DNA of 20,962 nt from Paramacrobiotus richtersi (Eukaryota > Tardigrada > Eutardigrada > Parachela > Macrobiotidae): assembly GCA_034698045.1 (NCBI GenBank), contig JAQGAU010001174.1, positions 1 through 20,962 of the forward strand, given 5' to 3'. The position numbers and the translations under genes were made by a program. Positions 1 to 8,614 of the stretch are shown here, piece after piece (position 1 is the first letter of the stretch; each line of letters starts with the position of its first letter). The notes beneath the pieces were generated by a model. The model saw only the letters and a list, made by a program, of their open reading frames with translations. It ran no database searches and had not been told where the DNA came from.

Positions 1-2
1 CC

Positions 3-3000
3 AAGAAGAATGCGTACCCGCTGCCGCATCCAGATGAGCTCCTGGACGCAGTGGCCGGCGATACGTACTTCGCGGGATTGGATTGTTTCTCCGGGTTCTG
101 GCAGGTGTTGATGCACCCCGACAGCATCGAAAAGACTGCTTTCGTGACTCAGGATGGTCTTTACGAGTTCCTCCGCATGCCCTTCGGTGTCACGAATGGG
201 CCCGCTACCTTTCAGGAAGCAGCGGATGGAATGATGCGAAATGTGAAGAGCAAGGATCAGAAAGCGAAGGCCCACGCTTACATCGATGATATTATAGTTT
301 CCGGCAAGACCTGGGAAGAATTCATGCATAACTTGGAGCTGGTCTTCGAGTGCATTGCTGAAGCAGGCTTCACCGTAAAACCGAGCAAGTGTTACTTCGG
401 CATGACAGAACTTAAGTTCCTGGGACACATCGTTTCCGCCCAAGGTATTCGCACGGATCCGGCGAAGATCGAGGCGATAACACTGTTCCCGATGCCGAGG
501 ACCGAAAAGCAGTTACGATCACTGCTTGGACTCTGTAACTATTACCGGAAATTCATCAAGGGCTTCGCGCAGATATCCAACGAACTTTTCAAGTTGCTGA
601 GGACTGAAGCGGATGTCGCAAGAGACTGGCAACCAGTTCATACAGCACAATTCGAAGGACTGAAGAAGGCTATGACCGAAGCACCAGTATTGGCCAAATT
701 CGACCCGAACAAGCCCACAGTGATCGAGTGCGATGCCAGTACCACCGGCATAGGCGCTGTCCTCAGTCAAGACGGACATCCAATTGCGTATGCATCTCGA
801 CTGCTTACCCCCGCAGAAACGAGGTACGCGATCACCGAACTGGAATGTATGGCCGTTGTGTATGCAGTACACCAGTTCCGCCACTATATCGACTACAGTG
901 AGTTCACTGTAAAAACGGACCATTCAGCGTTGACGAATCTGCTTCGTTCCACATCGAACTCCAAGGGAACCAACCCCCGGTTAACCCGTTGGGCGATTGC
1001 ACTGGGACGATACAATATGAAGATTGTCTACCGTCCAGGAAAGTTCTGCGATAATGCAGATGCCCTTAGTCGTAATCCAGTCAATCCACCAGGCGATGAT
1101 GACTTGGACAACGTACCACAGTTCGATGACTACAAGTTCTCTACCCCGAGTATTTGTGTCACGACACTGTCGGATCCTGAACTTCGCGAAGAAGAAGAAG
1201 ACAACCTTACCTTCTTGTCCAACGAGCAGCTGAGAGATCCCTTCATCGTTCACATTAAGGGACAGCTTGCGAAGACCGGCGAAAGCGGCGAGATAGTGAA
1301 GAAGTACAAGGAACACTTCGCTGTCTATGATGACATCCTGTACCGCACAGTGGTGAAAGACGGCCGCGAATGGCGACGGTACTTCGCACCCAGGCATATG
1401 CGAGCAGACATCATGCGCACCTTTCACGATGCACCAACAGCTGCACATCTAGGTCGACAGAAAACGGTACACGTTATCAAGCTCAGGTACTACTGGAATA
1501 ACATGGAGAATGATATCCATCGGTACATCGACCAGTGTCCAGAATGTCAATTCAGAAAGATCCCACGCACCGCAACCCCAGGCGAGCTGCAGAAGATCGA
1601 GATTGGTGAACCCTTTACTCGTCTCCAACTGGATCTGAAAGGGCCGATTAAAACTGCATCCGGCCGTGGACATAAGTACATTGCAGTCGCAGTGGACTAC
1701 CTGTCGAAGTTTGTCATCGCTGAACCGCTGAAAACGTGTTCTGCGCAGGAAGTAGCAGATTTCCTGATCTACCGCGTCATTTTGCCTTACGGAGCACCGC
1801 ACATCCTCCACACCGATAACGGGACGCATTTCAAAAATGCGTTGATGAAGAAAGTAGCGGAGTGTTTCGGTATCAACCATGTTTTCGGTTCACCATATCA
1901 CCCTGAAGGTACTGGCTTGGTGGAACGTCAGATGCAGACCATTTCTGACTCTCTTGCCACATGTCTGCCGAAAGGAAGCAAGCACGATTGGGACAAGATT
2001 CTCCCGCATATCGTGGCTTCTCGGAATCGAGTTATACAGAAAACGACCGGATTCTCACCATACTACCTTTTGTATGGACGTGAACAAGTACATTGGCTGG
2101 ATACGATCATGAAGACGAACCTGCCACTTGATCACCCGTCAGTCAAGGAATATGTCGAGTACCTGAAGCACTACACCCAACGTGCTCAAGATATTGCGAA
2201 AATCCGCATGGAAGAAGAGTTCGAGAAGCATGCCGAACGTTACAACAAACGAAAGTCGAAACCCACGTTCCAGTGTGGAGATACCGTACTCGTTCGTGTT
2301 GAGCAAAAAACGACCGATGACAGCTTCGAGGAACGATACGAAGGACCATTCAAAGTCGTGGACTTCCCTGGGCCCAACAAAGTGCTCATCAAACGGGATG
2401 ACGGATCGAATAAGTCGAAAACCGTATCCGTGGATCGAGTCAAGAAGACAGTGGAGCGTGATGTCGACATTGCCCCACCGATCAAGAGCACTATCCGACC
2501 CAGATGGGATCCGGACAGCGATGATAAAGAGCGAGCACGACTTCTCCGTAATTGGCCAGATGTTGTGTGTGATGTACCCGTTGGTGTAACCCCACCAGAC
2601 GAGGATGACATCCCCGACATTGTGCATCATAGAGCGAAAAAACAGGTGGCCAAACCACTTAAGAAACCGAAAGAATACCCGGAAGATGAAGAAGATATCA
2701 TACGGTCGGACAAACGGAAAGAAGCGATACCATCGTACAAGGATCTGCCCAGAGAGCAGCAGTTACAGAAGCTGCTTGACCAGGAGAAGGAACTTCAGTG
2801 GCAAATCGAGAGAGCCACGCTAAAAGAGGCAAAGCGTGAAGCCAAGCGTCAGAAGAAGCAAGAGCGCGAATCAGTCAGGAACGAGCCAGACGATGAGGAA
2901 GATGATGTGACAATTATCCCTCAGCGCGGTACCCTACCCAAGGACCGGAAGCTCGATCAACATCTGAAGCCACACGTCACTTCCCTACCCCGGAAAGATG

Positions 3001-3395
3001 CCGACGATGATCCATGGGAATCAGCAAGACCGTCAAAAGACGTTGGAAATGACTCTCAACCAGTACGTCGATCAGAACGGTTGAAGCAGAAGGAACCCAA
3101 GAAGTATACATCGTACGCAGATGACGATGATGATGAAGAGGAACCCACACCCTCGGAAGACGAAATTCAAGTCTTGAATCAGTTGAAACGACATGAGAAC
3201 AAGAAACCCAAGGTAACTTTTGGCACGGCGAATATCAGAGAATTCGTGACATGCTTGGAAGATATGGAACCCGGCTATCCAAGGTCGAAAGCCAAAGAGC
3301 TACGGATAAAGGAGAAGAGACGCCTAAGATTGGGTCCAGAAAAGCGAGCGTACGTTGCTAAATTCAAGCAGCTCGTGCCGATAAGATTTCAGTGA
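3..3395 (+). CDS. pol: Gypsy Pol polyprotein, C-terminal part (RT/RNase H/integrase)
   Basis: One open frame enters from the left edge of the window. Counting residues from position 51, the reverse transcriptase active site YIDD is at 77-80. An RNase H domain starts near 224 (ECDAS at 226-230) and runs to about 340. The integrase has a zinc-binding module ending in CPEC (496-499) and a catalytic core with acidic residues at about D528, D589 (HTDNGTHF) and E625 (GLVERQ). A GPY/F module (YEGPFKVVDF) follows near 780-790. The last roughly 280 residues are unusual: very rich in Lys, Arg, Glu and Asp, with acidic runs and no recognised domain; I see no chromodomain. The family copies element RNA into DNA and integrates it into the nucleus. 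Several antisense open frames in this stretch are shadows. Confidence 0.92.
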   Translation, partial: KKNAYPLPHPDELLDAVAGDTYFAGLDCFSGFWQVLMHPDSIEKTAFVTQDGLYEFLRMPFGVTNGPATFQEAADGMMRNVKSKDQKAKAHAYIDDIIVSGKTWEEFMHNLELVFECIAEAGFTVKPSKCYFGMTELKFLGHIVSAQGIRTDPAKIEAITLFPMPRTEKQLRSLLGLCNYYRKFIKGFAQISNELFKLLRTEADVARDWQPVHTAQFEGLKKAMTEAPVLAKFDPNKPTVIECDASTTGIGAVLSQDGHPIAYASRLLTPAETRYAITELECMAVVYAVHQFRHYIDYSEFTVKTDHSALTNLLRSTSNSKGTNPRLTRWAIALGRYNMKIVYRPGKFCDNADALSRNPVNPPGDDDLDNVPQFDDYKFSTPSICVTTLSDPELREEEEDNLTFLSNEQLRDPFIVHIKGQLAKTGESGEIVKKYKEHFAVYDDILYRTVVKDGREWRRYFAPRHMRADIMRTFHDAPTAAHLGRQKTVHVIKLRYYWNNMENDIHRYIDQCPECQFRKIPRTATPGELQKIEIGEPFTRLQLDLKGPIKTASGRGHKYIAVAVDYLSKFVIAEPLKTCSAQEVADFLIYRVILPYGAPHILHTDNGTHFKNALMKKVAECFGINHVFGSPYHPEGTGLVERQMQTISDSLATCLPKGSKHDWDKILPHIVASRNRVIQKTTGFSPYYLLYGREQVHWLDTIMKTNLPLDHPSVKEYVEYLKHYTQRAQDIAKIRMEEEFEKHAERYNKRKSKPTFQCGDTVLVRVEQKTTDDSFEERYEGPFKVVDFPGPNKVLIKRDDGSNKSKTVSVDRVKKTVERDVDIAPPIKSTIRPRWDPDSDDKERARLLRNWPDVVCDVPVGVTPPDEDDIPDIVHHRAKKQVAKPLKKPKEYPEDEEDIIRSDKRKEAIPSYKDLPREQQLQKLLDQEKELQWQIERATLKEAKREAKRQKKQERESVRNEPDDEEDDVTIIPQRGTLPKDRKLDQHLKPHVTSLPRKDADDDPWESARPSKDVGNDSQPVRRSERLKQKEPKKYTSYADDDDDEEEPTPSEDEIQVLNQLKRHENKKPKVTFGTANIREFVTCLEDMEPGYPRSKAKELRIKEKRRLRLGPEKRAYVAKFKQLVPIRFQ

Positions 3396-3731
3396 ACGGC
3401 TGTTGAATCGATCGCTCAGACGAACAAGAGTGATGTGTTATCTTTTCTGCCGGTTCCGAGGTTTTTTTTCCCTCTGGACCGTTGATGCAGGAAGAGCACA
3501 AACGTTCCATCGGTTCTGACCCAGGAACCAGGTGGCATTCGGACTAGTTCGCGAGGTACAGCAGGAATTCCTACCCCAGGACCTGTCTGTAGCCCAACCA
3601 CGCGTTACCGGACAGGATCTTACCCCGGATCTCCATTGAGTGACCAAAGACTTTCCGTACAGTATTTTTTTAGTCTTTGCTCATTGTTTCTCGCACTAAT
3701 GGATTGTGATGTTTTTGATTAGAAGAAATGG

Positions 3732-4310
3732 TGATGTTATTTTTTAGAGATACAGTGTTCTGTTAAAGATTTTTTTTATGTTCTGTTTAACATGTTTTAA
3801 GCGGACTGTGTGAGACCACCGGACCGGACTTCCCAAGGACTCATGGACGATCCCTACCCCAGGACGTCTTGGAGCGCCGTGGACGGACGCTCGATTTGCC
3901 GGGGGAGTGTGAGGATGACGCATCCTCGTGTATACGCACGTATGCGTATGTGATGCGCCCGGACATGGCCTACGTAGCCACGCCGTTCGTCTTGGTCTCG
4001 CACAGCATCCATCAGTACACACATCACTAGATATGGGACTTGAGCTAGAGGCTGTCTTCCCCCATGTTCTGTTAGATTTCGGGATCTCTCCCGCTTTGTG
4101 TCGCGTTCTTGACTGAATAAAGTCTCCTTTATTCAGTGGTGTTGCTCCGTAGAGCGTATATGTGGACGTAGGACCAGTAGATCCTACGTATCTCTCACGG
4201 GGAGATTCCCCTCTTCCTTATAGTGCCAGTACAGCACTATTGCAGTGCCAATCTTTTATCGTGCTTTAGTTCACTAAAATATTTTGTAGGTGGTTAGTAC
4301 ACTTGATGCA
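3732..4310 (+). repeat. Probable 3' LTR region with poly(A) signal
   Basis: The stretch begins with TG directly after the purine-rich tract AGAAGAAATGG (3721-3731), as a Gypsy 3' LTR would. It contains an AATAAA poly(A) signal at 4116-4121 set inside a perfect 11-bp hairpin (4112-4122 pairing with 4127-4137). More perfect hairpins lie at 3911-3927, 3932-3949, 4166-4189 and 4220-4240. The motif CCTACCCCAGGAC occurs twice (3570-3582 and 3853-3865), once outside and once inside this interval. The right limit is a guess at a CA dinucleotide at 4309-4310. Without the 5' LTR in the window neither border is proven. Confidence 0.45.
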
Positions 4311-4344
4311 GTTGGAACATGTAGTGACGGCGACAGGTAGCGAC

Positions 4345-4525
4345 AACTGCTAAATAACTGTGGATTTTTTATTTTAGTACGTGGTCGGCCGCGAGATCGT
4401 ATAGCTGAAACTCGGTATTCAATGAGCTGGACATTCTGGCTATCAGATGAACACGATCCGTCCTTATGTCGTTGTCAGTTAATTTAAATCCGATTTATTC
4501 TGCGGAGCGACTTATAATGACATTT
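4345..4525 (-). pseudogene. Inverted fragment of F-box gene exon 1
   Basis: Read on the minus strand, this piece matches the start region of the intact F-box gene at 8615. It shares the bases around the start codon (AGCCAGAATGTC), then SSLNTEFQLYDLAAD against SNSLNTDFRLYDLAAD, then a stretch resembling the F-box motif (HSYLAVV against CSYLVVH). A stop codon and a short insertion interrupt the frame between these parts. Similarity extends upstream of the start codon for about 80 bases, including a shared ATAAATCG and AAATTAA block, so this is a genomic and not a processed copy. It is cut off on the exon 2 side, next to the Gypsy element. It is a decayed relative and makes no product. Confidence 0.75.
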
Positions 4526-5173
4526 TTGGAATCTGGTCGATGCCTCGGAGGAAGAAGTTAAAGCGACGAGCTGGCTGGTAGGGCAACTGACTGTGCTGGT
4601 TTAGACAAAAGAAGGATCTAATACTGAAAATGTTTACACAGTGTATCCTGCCCCTATAACAAAGCTGAATTCCAACGAGGGTTTTAAAGTACCGCGACAG
4701 ACCATTGCCCATCTGGCCACCTTGCATCTGGCAGAGCGAGGGGCATACAATGGATCTCCGGACCGGAAAGGAGTGTTCAGTGGTTGAGACATCTGCACGA
4801 GAAGTTGTTGAAGAACGACAAGGTAGAACGGGAAGAACTACAGATAATAAGGTTTCCTTCTGAAGTTGCAAATCAAAAAAATGTGTTTCAGCATATGCTA
4901 AAACTCTAATGATGCAGATGGAAGAACAATCTACTGATCGCGTCATTGCTGAGAGGATTTTGTTTGATGCATAAAGGGTGTCGACCACGTCGTACTAGTG
5001 GAATATGTTACCGTAAGGATGCATTTCGAAGTGCTCTGCGCTTTAATCTAAGTGACGCGCTAATGTTGTAGATATGCTCCTAGACTCTGTAAGCTGCGCG
5101 TACGCTTCCTTGGAACAGTGCGAAAAGGATTTCTGTGCATCCCGTTGTAGTGCGCTCAAGGCTGATTTGTAAA
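4526..5173. other. Unassigned stretch between F-box fragment and hAT-like element
   Basis: No gene can be assigned with confidence. The minus strand has a 158-codon open frame (4512-4988) whose product is Cys- and Ser-rich and resembles nothing I know; it starts at GTG and overlaps the F-box fragment. On the plus strand three short frames look protein-like. One lies around 4670-4862 (contains RDRPLPIWPP and KECSVVETSAREVVEE). Another, at about 4890-4974, ends in MMQMEEQSTDRVIAERILFDA-type residues, reminiscent of the last helix of small insect-type DNA-binding regulators. The frames are mutually incompatible without frame changes. The best guess is decayed coding sequence, perhaps upstream exons of the zinc-finger gene model to the right. 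Confidence 0.35.
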
Positions 5174-5181
5174 GTGAGCAC
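5174..5181 (+). repeat. Left target-site duplication of hAT-like element
   Basis: The octamer GTGAGCAC lies directly outside the left inverted end and is repeated exactly at 6070-6077 outside the right end. An 8-bp duplication is the hallmark length for hAT transposons. Confidence 0.9.
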
Positions 5182-6069
5182 CAGGGCCTAAAATAGTGTC
5201 AATTATTTGACACTTGTGTCAATCTTTAAAAATATTTGTCAATCTTTAAACCAAAAAGTGTCAATCTTTTAATCGTTCAAAAATGCAAAGAAAGAGACAA
5301 AGGGGTCTTTGCCTGTCGGCCGAGCCAAGCCAGAAATGAGTTTTTATTTTTGTTACTCCAGTTTGCGTATCTCGAACCGGCTTGATACAGACGCACTGAC
5401 GGAGTGTTACTTGCAATACGGATGTACGCGTACGTGACAGCAAAGCCATATTACGGACACAGAGAGCGTATCTGCATTGTTCGCCATTCTCATACTTACA
5501 GTACACGCTCATACCGTTTGCACTGTATGGCGCCCGTCTTTTACAAGGCCTCTCTGCTCACAAGGGTAATAAATGTGCAGATTTTTACAGAATAAGAGTC
5601 TAATTGACTTGAAGTTGGAAGAAGTCTAAATTTTTCGCGCTTCCCGCGAATTTCCTATTCCATCCAGTGACTACGCAAAGGAGGAACCATAGGTTTTAGT
5701 TTGGATCGTGTGATTAAATGAACTTTCCGAACAAAGAAAAGCCAAAAGTCTGTAAATTTTTCGCGCTCCGCGGGATACTTGTGCCAAATATTTTTGCGCT
5801 GCGCGCATAACTTTCCGAAAACAACTTTTTGAAGTTCCTTCCTCCTCTCTGTGCGCTCGGTATAGATTGGCCACTAAACGAGCTCTTCCAAAGGTCGAGC
5901 ACAAAAGAGCTAAATATCGTGAGTGCACACGAAGCTGGTGAGAAAGCGCTTTATACCCCTTTCACCCCCCAGGGCAGAAGACTTCCACCTCCCGCCCCAA
6001 GGGGGACGAACCCCCCCCCCCCCCCGCAGGGGGGCGTCAATCATTAACTTTTGACTATTTTAGGCCCTG
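5182..6069. mobile_element. Non-autonomous hAT-like DNA transposon (888 bp)
   Basis: The element begins CAGGGCCTAAAATAGT and ends with the exact reverse complement of those 16 bases. It is flanked by the perfect 8-bp duplication GTGAGCAC. CAGGG-type ends with 8-bp duplications are typical of the hAT superfamily. No transposase is present, so it would need enzyme supplied by another copy. Inside the left end the motif GTCAATCTTT recurs at 5218, 5238 and 5260, spaced about 20 bp, as expected for subterminal transposase-binding repeats. Three GC-rich islands starting TTTTTCGCGC or TTTTTGCGC lie near 5632, 5759 and 5792. A run of 15 C (6011-6025) followed by GCAGGGGGG near the right end could fold back. 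Exact ends and duplication suggest a fairly recent insertion. It splits unassigned host sequence. Confidence 0.9.
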
Positions 6070-6077
6070 GTGAGCAC
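6070..6077 (+). repeat. Right target-site duplication of hAT-like element
   Basis: Exact repeat of GTGAGCAC seen at 5174-5181. Removing the element and one copy would restore the older sequence. Confidence 0.9.
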
Positions 6078-6368
6078 CATCTGAAAAATGTCAAGATCAA
6101 CCTCGCATTCTCATGTGTCCTTTTCCGAGGAGCCTAGGAGTCGAACGCTGGTGAATAGTGCCGATAGATCATGTACGATCCGCAGAACAACTTGTCATCA
6201 GTCATTCCAGGAAAGCACATTCGGACGAAACAGACGAAGTTGTAGTGGCACTGTGCTTCGAATCCTGCCAACTGTCTAACTATACTTCTACGGTAAGCCT
6301 TTCTTTGCTGGCATAGATTATCAATGGAACCGTTCTAACTGTAGGTTATTTTTTTGCTTTTTTCCCAG

Positions 6369-7264
6369 AAGAATGGATTGTATGGAACGAAGCTGCCTCC
6401 CTGGTACCGGAATGGAAAGGAGACCTGCCAAGTCAGAACATTCCAGCAATCGATTTTATTCCCAGTGTAATAAAGGTGTGGATAAAGCTGTTTATGTGGA
6501 CCGGAATCAGTCCTTTGACGTGTTTTGTATGGTTTCCAGAACGATGAGCTGCAATATGCGTGTTACCAAGGCTGTGGGGATGGTATCTTCATGACACACG
6601 GCGGAATTCTCCGACACCTGAAACATCGCCACAGTACTGGGCCGTGTCTAGCGGAACTGCACTACGCATGTCCTTCCGCGGTAAGATACGGCTTGTCTAT
6701 AATACTATTTGTTATTAGTTGTTCAGTGTTTATTGCTGTACCATGGTATCATTGCTGTACCAGTTGTCCAGTTAGTTCTTTGGCGGGGTTGTCGTGGGAC
6801 CATTCTGGTTAGGAATGACACTTCATTGTTTATGCACGCACAGGCTGCCCATGCCGAACCGCTGGGAATGTCTAACCCGTATGCGGAAAAAGCATTGCAG
6901 GTGAAATACATAATCAGTCTCCGTTATGTAAGGAAGCGTTTCTAGTCAGATGTACTGGCATCTGTTTGTACTTCTGCATAACAACTCGATTGAGGTTTGG
7001 TGTTTAGAGGTGCAATTTTTCATAATGCACCACGTTTCCTGTACAGTGCTCGTTTTGGAAGGCTGATAAAGTTGATGGAAACATTTCAGAAATGCAGTTC
7101 ACTTTAATTCTGTCGTTCGTTTTTAGAAGCGGAACGAGCTGGCAGCAGTCGTTGAATCGGAAAAGAAACGCCATCGGTAGACGTGGGTGAAGAATCCAGG
7201 TGTGAAGGACGATTTTGATGAGCTGGACACGGATATGGGCCATCGTATTGCTTGTCCAGTTGAG
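6369..7264 (+). CDS. Candidate gene with one C2H2-like zinc finger (partial exon chain)
   Basis: I do not recognise this gene. Four putative exons with good splice sites join in one consistent frame: 6369-6475 (after CCCAG, ends AAG|GTGTGG), 6540-6680 (after TTTCCAG, ends GCG|GTAAGA), 6844-6900 (ends CAG|GTGAAA) and 7127-7264 (after TTTTTAG, ends GAG|GTAATG). The second encodes a finger of the pattern C-x3-C-x4-F-x5-I-x2-H-x4-H (CYQGC, then THGGILRHLKHRH), close to the C2H2 consensus. The first is acidic/Trp-rich (EEWIVWNEA), the third short and the fourth charged (KRNELAAVVESEKKRHR). The fourth has an in-frame TAG at 7178-7180 unless it ends at 7175, where GTAGAC could be a donor. The first exon's upstream partner is unclear (6088-6292 is a candidate ending CG|GTAAG) and no 3' end is seen. 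It may be a functional gene with missing exons or a decaying one next to the hAT-like insertion. Confidence 0.4.
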
Positions 7265-7469
7265 GTAATGGATGGATTTGCCATCTGCTTTTCATCTTCG
7301 CATCTGCAATTTTCGGGCGTCGTTAAAAATGTTACAAAGAAAAAATTTTGCTTCATAATTTGACGTACCAGTAGTTCAAACCATTCAAGTGTGTTCGCGT
7401 ATTAGTCAATCATATGTCTCTGAGTTCTTTGCAAAATGTAACGAAGGTACCTCTATATAATATCTCTTG

Positions 7470-8078
7470 TTCTGATGTTTCAACGCTTGATTTCTGCTAC
7501 AAAAAAGCTGATTTTTGTGAATTACACTATGTGGAATGCTCTGGGTGATGCGGTGTTAGGTTTTTTTAGTGTAAGTATGCCTCGATTTGCAAGGAGAGAG
7601 GTCTCCGAGGGGGACACCATTTGGGAGAAATTGCCGATTGTTCTTCCCAGTCTGGAGTTGCAGGACTGCAGCAAGCCGTTCATTCAGCACTCCCGTGCGT
7701 TCTTTATGACGGTCCACTGCAGCTGTCCGGAGTGAGCCCGGAGGTTCGAAACGATGTTGTGCAGCTGTAGAATTCCTGGGTGCACAGCGATACACCAGAG
7801 CACCAGTTGGTAGCCATCGGCCATGGAAGGGAAACATACCGAAAGCGGACTGTTTGACCCGATATCGATATTATTCACTTATGACTAGAACGGTACTAAG
7901 CAGTTCTCTGACTGTTGAATGTGTCATATCGCGTTCTTCTTGTTGCTAGCTTGAATGACGGGATGCCTCCGTATTTGACCGGGAATCTGCACGTGGATGT
8001 ACCGGCTCGATACGGCAGTTGGACCCGCTGACCTTGAACAAACTCACCATGGAAGCTTTGCATCGAATATACTTTTGA
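7470..8078 (+). pseudogene. Truncated F-box gene copy
   Basis: This is a direct-repeat copy of the second half of the intact F-box gene that follows. It aligns with the middle of that gene's exon 2 (IFVNYTMWNALGDAV against ILVNYTMWNALGGVV) and with its last exon (from 7950, after a GCTAG acceptor). Similarity continues into 3' flank to about 8200. It lacks exon 1 and the first half of exon 2. Three lesions are visible against the intact copy: loss of one base near 7733, a TAC to TAG change at 7768-7770, and two extra bases near 8009. It is therefore a dead duplicate. Its intron is shorter than the partner's because the partner carries a 189-bp insertion. A 33-codon frame just beyond (8187-8291, ending KARTTVRKKLSL) is of unknown meaning. 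Confidence 0.85.
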
Positions 8079-8614
8079 GACTGGTTGTATGTTCCCGCTT
8101 GTTATAGTCTGGAGTTTGCCCATTTTAGGTGTAGTTCACACGGAGCATAATGCATAAAGTTGTAACGGATGCATTATACAATACTTATGACTTTGGTCTG
8201 TTTGACAGAGCTGCAGCCGCTGGGCAGTGGGCACCGGGCACTGAAACCGATTAAAGCACGTACCACAGTTCGCAAGAAGTTGTCTCTGTAGATCTACGTT
8301 GATACAGCCGTCCATTCGTCGATGCTCTGTAACGTATATGCATAACCTTTGCCTGCTGTGTAATTTACAAGCACATTTTCAAAAGAATGACCATAGTTAT
8401 TTAAGAACAATGATATTTCTTTGTGTAATGACTGAAAGACGCAGGCAAACATTTGTCTGTTTCGAATCCGGATGTAAATTCTGGTCCGCTACTCCGCTTT
8501 CAGTTACTACAAATTCATTATACAGCGCATAAATCGTCTTGATTAAATTAATTGCCGACAAAATACACACCTTGTTGCACGTGGTTTAAACATTTCTGGA
8601 GTCTGGTAGCCAGA
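8079..8614. other. Spacer upstream of the intact F-box gene
   Basis: The first about 120 bases repeat 3' flank of the duplicated F-box unit (GTTTGCCCATTTTAGGTG is shared at about 8115 and 10070). A 33-codon frame at 8187-8291 has a basic C-terminal end and sits behind a possible acceptor (TTTGACAG), but nothing ties it to a gene. The remainder is AT-rich. The last 80 or so bases should contain the 5' leader of the F-box gene, since they are partly conserved in the inverted fragment at 4345-4525. No clear TATA box or initiator can be claimed. Confidence 0.5.

Larger units (their letters stand above)
1..4310 (+). mobile_element. Ty3/Gypsy LTR retrotransposon, 3' part
   Basis: The window opens inside the reverse transcriptase of a Ty3/Gypsy-type element on the plus strand. 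The order RT, RNase H, integrase, GPY/F is the diagnostic Ty3/Gypsy order. The reading frame ends at 3395. It is followed by about 330 bp of non-coding sequence, a purine-rich tract at 3721-3731 that could be the polypurine tract, and a region with a poly(A) signal typical of an LTR. The 5' LTR, gag and protease lie outside the window, so the LTR limits and target-site duplication cannot be checked; the right border lies somewhere between about 4240 and 4340. The part seen looks whole, which suggests a fairly young copy, but age cannot be measured without the other LTR. No envelope-like frame follows pol. It abuts an inverted F-box gene fragment and may have inserted into it. Confidence 0.9.

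Noticed and set aside
519-2630. Antisense and overlapping open frames of 126-163 codons within the Gypsy pol gene
   Set aside because: They lie opposite or out of frame with a clearly conserved polyprotein and show no recognisable domains; they are shadows of its codon use.
3416-4116. Open frames of 61-92 codons in the non-coding end and LTR region
   Set aside because: Low-complexity products, no motifs, and they overlap LTR-type signals.
5261-6047. Open frames within the hAT-like element as possible transposase pieces
   Set aside because: No hAT dimerisation or catalytic motifs; the longest is 85 codons and partly encoded by the C-run and CGCG islands.
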